Assembly: GCA_027308685.1 (NCBI GenBank)
Contig: DAIDEE010000030.1
Location: 1-64,000, forward strand
Direction: 5' to 3'
From: Acidocella sp.
GTDB lineage: Bacteria > Pseudomonadota > Alphaproteobacteria > Acetobacterales > Acetobacteraceae
Length of the DNA: 64,000 nucleotides
The translations under genes were made by a program, and so were the position numbers. Shown piece after piece: positions 9,828 through 18,742 of the stretch. Under the pieces are notes generated by a model. It did no database searches, was not told where the DNA came from, and worked only from the letters and a program-made list of their open reading frames with translations. Position 1 is the first letter of the stretch; each line of letters opens with the position of its first letter.

Positions 9828-10220
9828 TTGTTAAGCACCCCGCGCCCAACCCACATTGCGAAACTCCTCGCCACATTCGCAATCGGTGCCCTCGTCAGCC
9901 TGTCGCATCCTCCCAAGGCTGATGCTGCCACACCTTCGGTGACCTCAGGTGCTGCCTTATTTGCCAGCAACTGTGCAAGCTGCCACGGCAGCAATGGCGC
10001 TGGTGGCATGAAATTTGGCTCTGCCGTGGCGGCTGACCTGCAAGCCCCCGGCCTTGAAAAAACTTACCACGGTAGCGACAAGCTGATCCTTCGGGCGATC
10101 ATGCTCGCCAAGGACGAAGACGGCGACCGTCTCGACCAGCCAATGCCCGCCTGGAAGGGCAAGCTAACCGTAGCAGAGGCGAAGGACATCATCGCATACC
10201 TGCACACGTTGCACTCATAA
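9828..10220 (+). CDS. Small secreted c-type cytochrome
   Basis: A 130-residue monoheme cytochrome c. A signal peptide (hydrophobic stretch ending HPPKADA) precedes the mature domain. Heme is attached at CASCH within ASNCASCHGSNGAGG, and the distal ligand is probably the Met in QPMPAWKGKLT. TTG at 9828 is preferred because GGAG lies 6 bases upstream; a GTG at 9798 would add ten residues. The preceding 188 bases hold no gene and probably the promoter. The electron partner cannot be told from context. Confidence 0.85.
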   Translation: MLSTPRPTHIAKLLATFAIGALVSLSHPPKADAATPSVTSGAALFASNCASCHGSNGAGGMKFGSAVAADLQAPGLEKTYHGSDKLILRAIMLAKDEDGDRLDQPMPAWKGKLTVAEAKDIIAYLHTLHS

Positions 10221-10227
10221 AGTCACC

Positions 10228-10846
10228 TTGATCGTTCCACACCTACAGCAGGTTATTTTTCCATAATCCAAAATGCGCGGGCACCAGTTTCCGCGACGCG
10301 TTAAAACTTTACTACGACGATTTTTTTAATTTTTGGGGTATATTTTACGCTCCTTATTTCAAGAACCGGCTCGGCCAAACGCATCTGCGCTTGTGGGAAT
10401 TGCATGCGCAATTCCCACAAATTTTTGACGATCTCACGCGTTATAATTGCCTGATTTTCGTGCGCGCCCCTATGCCCGGTTTCTCTCGGCGGTGAACGAG
10501 CATATGAAAAAATTCCAGCCGCATGTTAATTTGGCAGAAATGGACGCCGCCCAACGCATCAGCACGATTGAAGCGTTCATCCACAATGAACTGACAATCG
10601 CCCACATCACCATTGACCGGCGGTTCATTCATTTCTCGCCGCAGCTTTGGTATTTGAGTCTCGGCAAGCACATCATCCCGCGCCATATCATCGCGATGCG
10701 GGACGACCAGAATTTCACCTACCAGGGCTCATGATGACTTGGCCTATTTTGCCGTAAACTCGCAGTTGGCCGCGATGTTGAAACAACCGCTTTTGCCAGA
10801 CACTTCGGCCACACCAAACCCTTTGTTCGCAATCAAGGCCTCATAA
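10228..10846 (+). pseudogene. Sulfotransferase gene broken by frameshifts
   Basis: Joining three reading frames gives a protein of the Sulfotransfer_2 type. A TTG start at 10228 leads to a run of five T (10255-10259), where the frame must change. Then comes the PAPS phosphate-binding loop HNPKCAGTSFRDAL, followed by about 60 coding residues. A second shift at the C run near 10468-10471 joins the 3'-phosphate motif R-x-P-Y-A-R-F-L-S-A. A third near 10730 leads to a last segment starting HDDLAYFAVNSQ and a stop at 10844-10846. No single frame covers both PAPS motifs, so the gene is inactive unless the assembly is wrong. The end overlaps the convergent methyltransferase gene by 6 bases. Confidence 0.72.
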
Positions 10847-11773
10847 ATACGGTTTTACTGCAGTTACATACGCCATCCGTTCGGTGCAAACACGCTCACC
10901 GGATTCAATAACAGGGCTCATCGCCTGTTTGAAAAAACGCCGCTCTTCAGCATCAAATTGCGTCGCCATAATCTCGGCCAATGTTGGTGCCAGCGGATGT
11001 GGGGAGGTATTGATAAACACCTCCCACGGCGCCGGCGCGGCCATATTCACATCAATATGAAATTCCAGGTGAATATGGCAAAATCCAGCGTTTTGCAGGA
11101 ACCTGACCAGGTCGCGTTCGCTAAAATTGGTGATAGGGTTCTGGGCAATGGCTTCAAGCGTATCTGGAAACTGCGCGGCCTGCCAACGCTGCACCAGCTT
11201 CATCAGCCGGTCGGAGTGGTCCGGCGGCCGCGCCGCTAAAACTTGACCCAAAGCGCACGCCGCCAGTGCCTCATCACGGAAAACCGGTTCTCCAATAGAA
11301 ATACGCCCACCCGGTTTGAGCACGCGGTAACATTGCCGCAAAGCTGCCAGCTTATCGGGCACATAGGCCAGCACCGCCCGGCTGGTTACCGCATCCACTG
11401 ACGCACCGGCAAGCGGGCTCATACTCTCGGCTGATGTTAATAAAAACTTACATTGCGTCACCACCCCCGCACAAAGCGCCAATGCCTCGGCGTGCCGTAG
11501 CAATGCCGGTGAAATATCGGTGAAGACCACCCGCAGTCGCGCCCCAAGACGCTCGATGGCGGCCAGCCCCACTGCCCCTTCACCTGCCCCGATATCGAGT
11601 AGCGTCATGCCGGGCCAGAGTTTTGCGCCGTCCAGCACGCGCTTCACATACACCGCTACCCGGCTGCGGACGTTGCGTTCGTAGTCGGCATCGCCGCCAT
11701 AACGATGATTGCGCAGCCAGTTCGACCATACATCAGTTTCGCGACTTAACCGACCGTCCATGCCCACCGGCAT
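10841..11773 (-). CDS. Class I SAM-dependent methyltransferase
   Basis: A 310-residue Rossmann-fold methyltransferase. Motif I is LLDIGAGEGAVG (about residues 59-70), the acidic end of strand 2 is VVFTDIS, and the post-motif VLKPGGRISIGEP is clear. The substrate cannot be told; the pattern resembles UbiE/COQ5-like small-molecule methyltransferases. It starts 12 bases after the ABC permease stop on the same strand, so it is probably the last gene of the chaperone-efflux operon. ATG 11773 is used; ATG 11761 is an alternative. Confidence 0.85.
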   Translation of the reverse strand: MPVGMDGRLSRETDVWSNWLRNHRYGGDADYERNVRSRVAVYVKRVLDGAKLWPGMTLLDIGAGEGAVGLAAIERLGARLRVVFTDISPALLRHAEALALCAGVVTQCKFLLTSAESMSPLAGASVDAVTSRAVLAYVPDKLAALRQCYRVLKPGGRISIGEPVFRDEALAACALGQVLAARPPDHSDRLMKLVQRWQAAQFPDTLEAIAQNPITNFSERDLVRFLQNAGFCHIHLEFHIDVNMAAPAPWEVFINTSPHPLAPTLAEIMATQFDAEERRFFKQAMSPVIESGERVCTERMAYVTAVKPYL

Positions 11774-11785
11774 AGCTTACGATAG

Positions 11786-12910
11786 TTAATCCAAAGTTTC
11801 CCGATATGAGCGCACCGCGACCACCCCGATTACCACAATAAATAAAATAATCGGCCATAATTGCGGCCAGATCGCCATGAACCCGTCGCCCTTCAGCAGC
11901 ACGCTGCGCATCACCCGCAGCGCGTGCGTCACCGGAAACACCTGGCCGATCCACTGCGCCCACACCGGCATGCCTTTGAACGGGAACAAGAACCCCGAAA
12001 GAATGAATGAAGGCATCAACACGAACATCGCCATCTGGATCGCCTGCATCTGGTTGCGGGCAATTGTTGAGATCGTAACACCCAGCAACAGATTACTGGT
12101 GATGAACAGCCCAAGCGCCAGCGCCACCAGCAGCACCGAGCCGCGCACCGGCAGCCCGAACACCGCCACCGCGATGGTCATGATAATCGCCACCTGCACG
12201 TAGCCGATGACGATATACGGCACCACCTTGGCCAGCATCACCTCCGCCGGGCGCAGCGGCATGGCAAGTAAATTCTCCATCGTGCCACGCTCGGTCTCGC
12301 GGGTGATGGCGAGCGTGGTGACAAATAACGTCGAGAAGATCAGCACAATACATATCAGCCCTGGCACCACGTTCAGCACCGTCAATGCCTCGGGGTTGTA
12401 ACGGGCGTGCACCACCACCTGAAACGGCGTCACCGCCGGTTGCGAACGCAAATTCGGCGGCAGGTCGCGGTCCAGCACGCGGCTCAACCCGGCCAGGGCT
12501 GCGGTGGCATTGCCGATCGCCGAGGGGTCGGTGGCATCGGCATCCACGAGGATCGCAGGCTTGTCGCCACGGTCCACCAGCCGGTCAAAATCTGGTGGAA
12601 TATTCACCACAAACAACAAGCTGCCATCGGCCAACCCCTGCTCGCCCTGCGCCTCCGAATTCAATGGGATGATATTATAATAGCCGGTGTTTTGTAGCGC
12701 CGCCACCAGTGTGCGTTCATCCTGCGAATGATCCGCCGTAATCAGCCCGGTGGGCAGATGTTTTGGGTTGGTGTTGATGGCGTAGCCGAACAAAAATAAT
12801 TGCAGCACCGGCAGCAGAATAATCATGCGCAGGGTGAAGTAATCGCGCCGGATCTGCAGCCATTCCTTATGCAGCACGGCGCGGAAGCGGCGGAAGGAAA
12901 ACCCGTTCAT
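11786..12910 (-). CDS. ABC-2 type transporter permease
   Basis: A 374-residue ABC-2 permease of the YhhJ/YbhR type: one N-terminal membrane segment (about 25-45), a large periplasmic domain (about 50-180), then five more segments. The TRETERGTMENLLAMP sequence in the coupling region is characteristic of this family. With the HlyD-type adaptor and ATPase just upstream it should form a drug or lipid exporter. Its ATG at 12910 overlaps the frame-corrected ATPase stop as ATGA. Confidence 0.92.
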   Translation of the reverse strand: MNGFSFRRFRAVLHKEWLQIRRDYFTLRMIILLPVLQLFLFGYAINTNPKHLPTGLITADHSQDERTLVAALQNTGYYNIIPLNSEAQGEQGLADGSLLFVVNIPPDFDRLVDRGDKPAILVDADATDPSAIGNATAALAGLSRVLDRDLPPNLRSQPAVTPFQVVVHARYNPEALTVLNVVPGLICIVLIFSTLFVTTLAITRETERGTMENLLAMPLRPAEVMLAKVVPYIVIGYVQVAIIMTIAVAVFGLPVRGSVLLVALALGLFITSNLLLGVTISTIARNQMQAIQMAMFVLMPSFILSGFLFPFKGMPVWAQWIGQVFPVTHALRVMRSVLLKGDGFMAIWPQLWPIILFIVVIGVVAVRSYRETLD

Positions 12911-13820
12911 GTCTTGGGGTCACTGAGCAAATGAATGAACACGTCTTCCAGCATCGGCGGCACTTCATGCCAAGTGAGCGCCGCACCGGTTGGCGATGCC
13001 TTGGCTTGTTCAAGTGCTCTGCGGTCCATCCCGGCAATATGCATCTGCGCGCCGAACACCGCCGCCGATTCCACCCCGCCATGGCGCGCAATTTCACCGC
13101 CGTGGCATCGAGGTTGGCGCCGGTGGCTACATAGGTGGTCAGCTTGCTCGATTGCACCACCTCATCGGGCGTGCCCTGCACCACCAGTTTGCCATCCGAG
13201 AGATACACAATGCGCGAACAGCGCGCCGCCTCATCCATGTAGTGGGTGGAAACCAGCACCGTCAGCCCCTCACCCGCCATATCATGAATCAGGTCCCAAA
13301 ATTCCCGGCGGGCTTTGGCATCCACACCGGAGGTTGGCTCATCGAGCAGCAGCAGTTTTGGTTTGTGCAAAACGCACGCGGCAAGTGCCAGGCGCTGTTT
13401 CCAGCCGCCCGATAATTCCCCCGCCAACTGGTCCGCCCGGTCAACCAGACCCATCCGCTCCAGAATACCCGCCACCGCTTGGCTAGGGTTGGCCATGTCG
13501 TAAACCTCGGCAACAAATTCGAGATTTTCCGTCACGGTCAGGTCATCGTAAAAACTGAACCGTTGCGTCATGTACCCAATCTGCCGGCGAATTTTCTGGG
13601 CGTCGGTCAGAATATCCATGCCCAGGCATGTGCCGCCGCCGGAGTCCGGTTTCACCAGTCCGCACAACATGCGGATGGTGGTGGTTTTACCACTGCCATT
13701 GGCGCCCAGAAACCCGCAAATCTGGCCGGGCGTCACCGCCAGTGTCAGCCCATCGACCACCTTGCGCGCGCCATAGGTTTTATGCAGATCACGCGCATCA
13801 ATGACGAGCGTTTCGCTCAC
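12907..13820 (-). CDS. ABC transporter ATPase with one-base frameshift
   Basis: The first 245 or so residues form a complete ABC ATPase: Walker A GANGSGKTTT, Q-loop YMTQRFS, signature LSGGWKQR, Walker B LLLLDEPTSGVD, H-loop STHYMDEA. After LRAMAG the frame loses family character. Adding one base at the run of four C on the plus strand (13074-13077, G on the coding strand) restores a family-like tail ending PPMLEDVFIHLLSD. It also puts the TGA at 12909-12907, overlapping the permease ATG. Without correction the frame runs on to 12867, giving 317 residues with an unrelated basic tail. The nucleotide-binding core is intact either way. The GTG start at 13820 overlaps the adaptor stop (GTGA). Confidence 0.85.
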
Positions 13821-14809
13821 GGCGATTTTGCGGCGGCCGGCTGCACCTCAACCGGCTCACCGGGATTCAACAAAGCCGCTTGCGCCAGAGACGGCCGCGC
13901 CTCAATGAGGAATACCAATTTGCTCTTGCTGGAATCACTGTAGATCAGCGGCGGCGTATATTCGGCCTGCGGCGAAATGAATGAGATTTTAGCGGTCAAA
14001 TTGGCGGCGCAGCCATCGCAATGCAGCGCCACCTCTTCGCCCAGATGCACCGTTGAGGCCGCCGCTTCCGGCACGAAAAACCGCACGAAAATATTTCCCG
14101 GCGGCAGCAATGAAACCACCGGCGCGCCGGCCTGCATCGTTTCACCAGGTTGCGCCAGCACATCCGCCACCTGGCCCGCCACCGGCGCACTCACCACCCG
14201 CTGCGATAGATGCCACTGCGCCATCGTCAACGCCGCCTGATCCGCCGCGACAGCGGTGCGCTGGTCAGCAATTTCCTGGGCCCGGCCCAGTGGCTGTTGC
14301 GATTGCGCCAAAGCCGCCTGCGCCGCTGCCAGTTTGGCTTGCGCGGATAAATAAGCCGCCTGCAACTGGTCAACCGATTGCTGCGATACCGCACCGGAGC
14401 GTAACAATGCCACGCCGCGTTGATAATCGGTTGCGGTTTGGCTCGCTGTGGCTTGCGCGTCAGCCAGATTGGCCTGCGCCTGCGCAATTTCCGTCACCTT
14501 GCCGCCGGCCCGTAAATTTGCCAGTTGCGCCTGCGCCCCGGCCAGCACCTGCGCCGCCTGGTCACGCGCCGCCGCATCGAAAATAGTATCCTGCGTGAAC
14601 AGCAACGCACCGTGCGCCACACTATCGCCGCGCTGCACCGCTACCTGCGTCAACAGCCCCTGCTGCGTCGGCCCCACCAGCACAAAATCAGCCTCGGCAT
14701 AACCCTGCCAGATGGTGGGTCCTGGCGTTTGCGATACAACCCACCAAACACCCCCCGCAACGGCAACCACCGCCAGCCCGCCAGCCACCAGCCATCTGCG
14801 AGGGCTCAT
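13817..14809 (-). CDS. HlyD-family membrane fusion protein
   Basis: A 330-residue periplasmic adaptor: one N-terminal membrane anchor (WLVAGGLAVVAVAGGVWW), a biotinyl-lipoyl half-motif around VQRGDSVAHGALLF, a long Ala/Gln-rich coiled coil (about 80-190), the second half-motif APVAGQVADVLAQPGETM, and a beta-barrel domain. This is the YbhG-like adaptor for the ABC-2 transporter that follows. ATG 14809 is chosen because the cbpM stop ends one base before it; in-frame sequence further upstream belongs to cbpM. Confidence 0.92.
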   Translation of the reverse strand: MSPRRWLVAGGLAVVAVAGGVWWVVSQTPGPTIWQGYAEADFVLVGPTQQGLLTQVAVQRGDSVAHGALLFTQDTIFDAAARDQAAQVLAGAQAQLANLRAGGKVTEIAQAQANLADAQATASQTATDYQRGVALLRSGAVSQQSVDQLQAAYLSAQAKLAAAQAALAQSQQPLGRAQEIADQRTAVAADQAALTMAQWHLSQRVVSAPVAGQVADVLAQPGETMQAGAPVVSLLPPGNIFVRFFVPEAAASTVHLGEEVALHCDGCAANLTAKISFISPQAEYTPPLIYSDSSKSKLVFLIEARPSLAQAALLNPGEPVEVQPAAAKSP

Positions 14810-14810
14810 C

Positions 14811-15131
14811 TCATCCGTCCAAATGCCGCAATAAAGCCGTGCGGATTTCCAGAGGCACCGTCTTTTCCACCGCCTCATTCAACCGGCGCATCTGGCGGCG
14901 CAAATCATACAACTGGTCCAGCAACGAGAGCACCGTCGGCAACGCCGGTTCGGCAACGTCCAGCTCATCGCGCAACGTCATAATCAACCGGATACGCGCC
15001 AGATCGATATCCTGAAACTGATACGCCCCCGGCGTGCCCAACGGGCGCACCAGATTTTCCGCGATCCAGCGGTTTAAATCGTCGGGCGATAATTCACGAA
15101 TTTCCACAAATATCCGCTCGAAGCTGATCAT
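14811..15131 (-). CDS. cbpM: Chaperone modulator CbpM
   Basis: CbpM binds the J-domain of CbpA and controls its work with DnaK. The 106-residue protein is MerR-like: an N-terminal winged-helix part ([11 protein letters not shown], then [12 protein letters not shown]) and a C-terminal helix with [11 protein letters not shown]. Its ATG overlaps the stop of the cbpA-like gene (ATGA), the standard cbpAM arrangement. Confidence 0.88.
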   Translation of the reverse strand: MISFERIFVEIRELSPDDLNRWIAENLVRPLGTPGAYQFQDIDLARIRLIMTLRDELDVAEPALPTVLSLLDQLYDLRRQMRRLNEAVEKTVPLEIRTALLRHLDG

Positions 15132-16069
15132 TTCACCACCTCCATCCCGGCCCGCGGGTCATGGGGATGCTCAGGCTTCCAGTCCCGCAAAAACGCCTCT
15201 AACGCCGCGTCCGGCTTGCCCACCATCACCTGCAGACTCACAAACAAATCCCCCACCGGATCATCTCCATGCGCCGGCACCCCACGGCCACGCAGCCGCA
15301 ATGGCGTGCCGGTATCGCTGTGCGGCTTGATCGTCATCACCACCGGTCCCGCCGGGGTGGGCACCGTCACCTTGCCGCCCAGCACCGCCTCGCTCAGCGT
15401 GATCGGCAAATCCAGCCGGATGTTCTGGCCGTCGCGCGTATAGAATTTATGCGGGGCGATATTGATCTCGATCATCGCATCACCCGCCGGACCATTGGCC
15501 CGCCCCGGATTGCCGCGCCCCCGCAACCGCAGCATGTCACCTTCCGAGGTGCCGGGCGGAATTTTCACATCGAGCGCCTGGCCATCCGGCAAAATCAGCC
15601 GCTTGGTGGCGCCGTTCACCGCTTCGAGAAACGCCGCGGTCAGCACGTAATGCGCGTCCTGCCCACGTGCTGGGCCGCCAGCCCCGCCGCCTGCCCGGTT
15701 AGTGAAAATGGTCGAAAATAAATCCTCAAAATTCTCACCACCAAACCCCGCTCCCGCATCAGCCCCCGCATTGCCGCCCGCCCCATAGCGCTGCCCGGCG
15801 GCGCTGTCGGCATATTGGCGGTAGTTATATTTCGGCGCTCTCTCAGCGCCGCTTTCGTCAATCTCACCGGCATCGTAACGGGCCCGCTTGGCGGGGTCGG
15901 ACAAAATTTCGTTCGCCGCCGATACCAGCTTGAATTTTTCCTCAGCCGCTTTGTTGCCGGGGTTTAAATCCGGGTGATGCTGCTTGGCGAGTTTGCGATA
16001 CGCCCGGCGGATATCATCCACGCTGGCCGCCTTCGTCACCCCCAGAACTTTATAGAGATCCTCAGCCAT
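15128..16069 (-). CDS. cbpA: CbpA-like DnaJ co-chaperone
   Basis: A 313-residue J-protein without the zinc-finger domain, so class B/CbpA rather than DnaJ. The J-domain spans about residues 3-70 with the HPD motif in [14 protein letters not shown] Gly/Ala/Asn-rich linker (about 80-125) leads to two beta-rich substrate-binding domains with repeated L-R-L-R-G-R-G motifs. It should hand substrates to DnaK. GAGG precedes the ATG closely. It heads the operon cbpA-cbpM-HlyD-ABC ATPase-permease-methyltransferase. Confidence 0.92.
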   Translation of the reverse strand: MAEDLYKVLGVTKAASVDDIRRAYRKLAKQHHPDLNPGNKAAEEKFKLVSAANEILSDPAKRARYDAGEIDESGAERAPKYNYRQYADSAAGQRYGAGGNAGADAGAGFGGENFEDLFSTIFTNRAGGGAGGPARGQDAHYVLTAAFLEAVNGATKRLILPDGQALDVKIPPGTSEGDMLRLRGRGNPGRANGPAGDAMIEINIAPHKFYTRDGQNIRLDLPITLSEAVLGGKVTVPTPAGPVVMTIKPHSDTGTPLRLRGRGVPAHGDDPVGDLFVSLQVMVGKPDAALEAFLRDWKPEHPHDPRAGMEVVK

Positions 16070-16083
16070 TTTTTCCTCAAAAG

Positions 16084-16203
16084 TTATTCGTCATAAAGCG
16101 GTGAATGCGAATAGCGCGGCAAATCATCGGCCAGCGTAAACCAACCAATGCGTTCACTGTACCAGCCATGAACGCTCGGCGGCATGACATAAGGCAAGTC
16201 CAA
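16084..16203 (-). CDS. Possible small ORF upstream of cbpA
   Basis: A TTG at 16203, with GGAG ten bases upstream, opens a 39-codon frame ending 14 bases before cbpA on the same strand. The product starts [18 protein letters not shown] and ends SPLYDE; it is rich in aromatic residues and has no membrane segment. The composition looks coding rather than random. I do not recognise it. It could be the surviving tail of a longer gene, since the frame stays open 36 bases upstream of the TTG before a stop. Confidence 0.35.
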   Translation of the reverse strand: MDLPYVMPPSVHGWYSERIGWFTLADDLPRYSHSPLYDE

Positions 16204-16299
16204 CGTGGCGAATCTCCGCGCGGTCGCATCCTCCGGTCAAATCCATCGTGATCATCCGTGTTATGAACCCGCCATCATTTAACACCCGCAAGGAGCGCC

Positions 16300-17727
16300 A
16301 TGCCAAATCATCTGAAATTCTACATTGACGGCGCCTGGGTTGACCCGCTCCTGGCGAACCGCATTGCGGTCATCAACCCCGCCACCGAGGCGGCATTTAC
16401 CGAAATTTCTGGCGGCAGTGCGCTCGATGTCAACCGCGCAGTGGCCGCCGCCAAGGCCGCCTTCCCTAGCTTTGCCCGCACCACCAAGGCCGAGCGCATG
16501 GAGCTTTTACGGACCATCCTCGCCATTTACGAGCGCCGGATGGATGAAATCGCGGCGGCCTGCTGCGCCGAAATGGGGGCGCCCATCGGCTTCGCGCACG
16601 ATGCCCAGGCGTTTGTCGGGCAAGCGCACTTCAAGGCGCTGATCCAGGTGTATGAGGATTTCTCCTTCACCGAAAAGCGCGGCAGCACGCTAGTTGTGAA
16701 GGAGCCGATCGGCGTGTGCGGTCTCATCACCCCCTGGAACTGGCCGCTCAACCAGATCGTCTGCAAGGTGGCCCCGGCGCTGGCGGGCGGCAACACCATG
16801 GTCCTGAAACCCAGCGAGATCGCGCCGCTGAACGCCATCATCTTCGCCGAGATCATGCATGAGGCCGGGGTACCCAAGGGTGTGTTCAACCTGGTCAATG
16901 GCGATGGCCCCTCGGTAGGGCAAAAGCTGGCCGAGCATCCGGATATGGCGATGATGTCGTTCACCGGCTCCACCCGCGCCGGGATCATCGTGGCCAAGGC
17001 GGCGGCTGATACGGTCAAGCGCGTCTGCCAGGAGCTGGGCGGCAAATCCGCCAATATTTTGCTCCCCGATGTGGATTTAGATGCGGCGGTGCGCGGTGGC
17101 ATCGCCGCCTGTTTCATCAACTCCGGCCAATCCTGCGACGCCGCGACCCGGATGCTGGTGCCGCGCCATCTGCACGATACCGCCATGGCGATCGCCGCCG
17201 ATGAGGCCGACAAACAAATCACCGGCGACCCGCATGACCCCAACACCGTCCTCGGCCCGCTGGTCAGCCAAATCCAGTTCGACAAGGTGCAGCGGCTGAT
17301 CAAATCCGGCATCGACGAAGGGGCTACGCTGGCGGCCGGTGGCCTCGGCCGTCCCGCTGGGCTGAACAAGGGTTATTATGCCCGCCCGACGGTGTTCGGG
17401 AATGTCACCCGCACCATGACCATCGCGGTCGAGGAAATTTTTGGCCCTGTGCTGTCCATCATCCCGTATGATTCACTCGCGGAAGCTATCGAGATCGCCA
17501 ACGACACGGTGTACGGCCTGGCCGCCTATATCCAGGGCAAAAATACCGCGCAGGTGCGCGAAGTGGCCGCCCAGATGCGGGCCGGCAGCGTGTATCTCAA
17601 CTACCCTGACAGCGACTTCATCGCCCCGTTCGGCGGCTACAAACAATCCGGCAATGGCCGCGAATACGCCGATTTTGCCCTCAATGATTTCCTGGAGATC
17701 AAAGGCATTGTAGGCTATGGCGACTGA
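16300..17727 (+). CDS. NAD(P)-dependent aldehyde dehydrogenase
   Basis: A complete 475-residue aldehyde dehydrogenase that oxidises an aldehyde to its acid. Seen are the PWNWPL cofactor motif, the N-terminal part of the Rossmann fold (GNTMVLKPSE), the FTGSTRAG loop, the general-base ELGGK motif, and the catalytic cysteine at residue 279 in NSGQSCDAATRM. EEIFGPVLSI and the C-terminal PFGGYKQSGNGREY are also present. The last motif resembles broad-range ALDHs; the substrate is not set by context. AAGGAG lies just upstream of the ATG. It stands alone. Confidence 0.92.
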   Translation: MPNHLKFYIDGAWVDPLLANRIAVINPATEAAFTEISGGSALDVNRAVAAAKAAFPSFARTTKAERMELLRTILAIYERRMDEIAAACCAEMGAPIGFAHDAQAFVGQAHFKALIQVYEDFSFTEKRGSTLVVKEPIGVCGLITPWNWPLNQIVCKVAPALAGGNTMVLKPSEIAPLNAIIFAEIMHEAGVPKGVFNLVNGDGPSVGQKLAEHPDMAMMSFTGSTRAGIIVAKAAADTVKRVCQELGGKSANILLPDVDLDAAVRGGIAACFINSGQSCDAATRMLVPRHLHDTAMAIAADEADKQITGDPHDPNTVLGPLVSQIQFDKVQRLIKSGIDEGATLAAGGLGRPAGLNKGYYARPTVFGNVTRTMTIAVEEIFGPVLSIIPYDSLAEAIEIANDTVYGLAAYIQGKNTAQVREVAAQMRAGSVYLNYPDSDFIAPFGGYKQSGNGREYADFALNDFLEIKGIVGYGD

Positions 17728-17797
17728 CATAAAACTGTCACCTTCAAGCGCTCATTGATGAGTTAAGGCGGCGGCAGAGATTTTTAGGAATTAGCCG

Positions 17798-18724
17798 ATG
17801 AAACTATCCCGCCGCCACCTGCTCACCAGTTCAGCCAGCCTCACCGCCGGGGCCACCCTGCCGCTGGCGCCCGCCGCCGCCGATGCCGCGCCGTTGAATT
17901 TTGTGCTGATCGGCGATTGGGGCCGCAAAGGCCATGATGACCAAACCAACGTGGCGGTGCAGATGGGTAAAACCGCCGCCGCCATCAACAGCCAGTTCAC
18001 CGTCTCGCTCGGCGATAATTTTTACGAAAACGGCGTCGAGAGCGTCACCGACCCGCATTGGCAAAAATCCTTCGAGCAGGTTTACACCGCCGCCTCGCTG
18101 CAATCGCCCTGGAAGATCATGCTCGGCAACCATGATTACCGCGGCAACATCCAGGCGCAGTTTGACTATGCCAAACTCAGCAAACGCTGGCAGCTACCCG
18201 CCCGCTACTACCAGGAAACCCTGGCCCTGCCGGACGGCGGCAAGGCGGATATATTTTATCTCGACACCTCGCCCTTCATCAAAGCCTATATCGGCACCAG
18301 GGTTGATATTGCCGGCCAGGATACCGACGCGCAGCTGCATTGGCTTGATACCGCACTTGCCGCCTCCACCGCGCCCTGGAAGATCGTTATCGGCCACCAC
18401 CCGATTTATACGGCGGTCACCGGCGACGACCATGACCAGCCCGATTTAATCGCCAGGCTTGACCCGATTTTACGCCAACATGATGTGAAAATTTATATCA
18501 ACGGCCACGACCATTGCTTCCAGGTCGTGAAGGTCAACGGCCTGACTTATGTCACCAACGGTTCCGGTTCCGAAACCTACAACCCCGGCCCCGCCAAGCG
18601 CGGCGGCTTCGCCTCCGGCGCGCATGGCTTCATGAGCATTGCCCTGACATCGCAGAAACTTGATTTTTCCCTCATCGATATGACCGGCAAGGTGCTATAC
18701 GAAAACACACTAACCAATACGTAA
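17798..18724 (+). CDS. Secreted metallophosphoesterase, Tat signal
   Basis: A 308-residue calcineurin-like phosphoesterase resembling tartrate-resistant (purple) acid phosphatases. The N-terminus SRRHLLTSSASLTAG is a twin-arginine export signal cut near ADAA. Metal-binding motifs appear in order: GDWG, SLGDNFYENG, GNHDYRG, GHHPIY, and GHDHCFQ. Export folded with its metal pair fits use of the Tat route. The likely role is phosphate release from esters in the periplasm. It is followed 18 bases later by a GST gene. Confidence 0.9.
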   Translation: MKLSRRHLLTSSASLTAGATLPLAPAAADAAPLNFVLIGDWGRKGHDDQTNVAVQMGKTAAAINSQFTVSLGDNFYENGVESVTDPHWQKSFEQVYTAASLQSPWKIMLGNHDYRGNIQAQFDYAKLSKRWQLPARYYQETLALPDGGKADIFYLDTSPFIKAYIGTRVDIAGQDTDAQLHWLDTALAASTAPWKIVIGHHPIYTAVTGDDHDQPDLIARLDPILRQHDVKIYINGHDHCFQVVKVNGLTYVTNGSGSETYNPGPAKRGGFASGAHGFMSIALTSQKLDFSLIDMTGKVLYENTLTNT

Positions 18725-18742
18725 CTACTGAGGGGAACTGCC

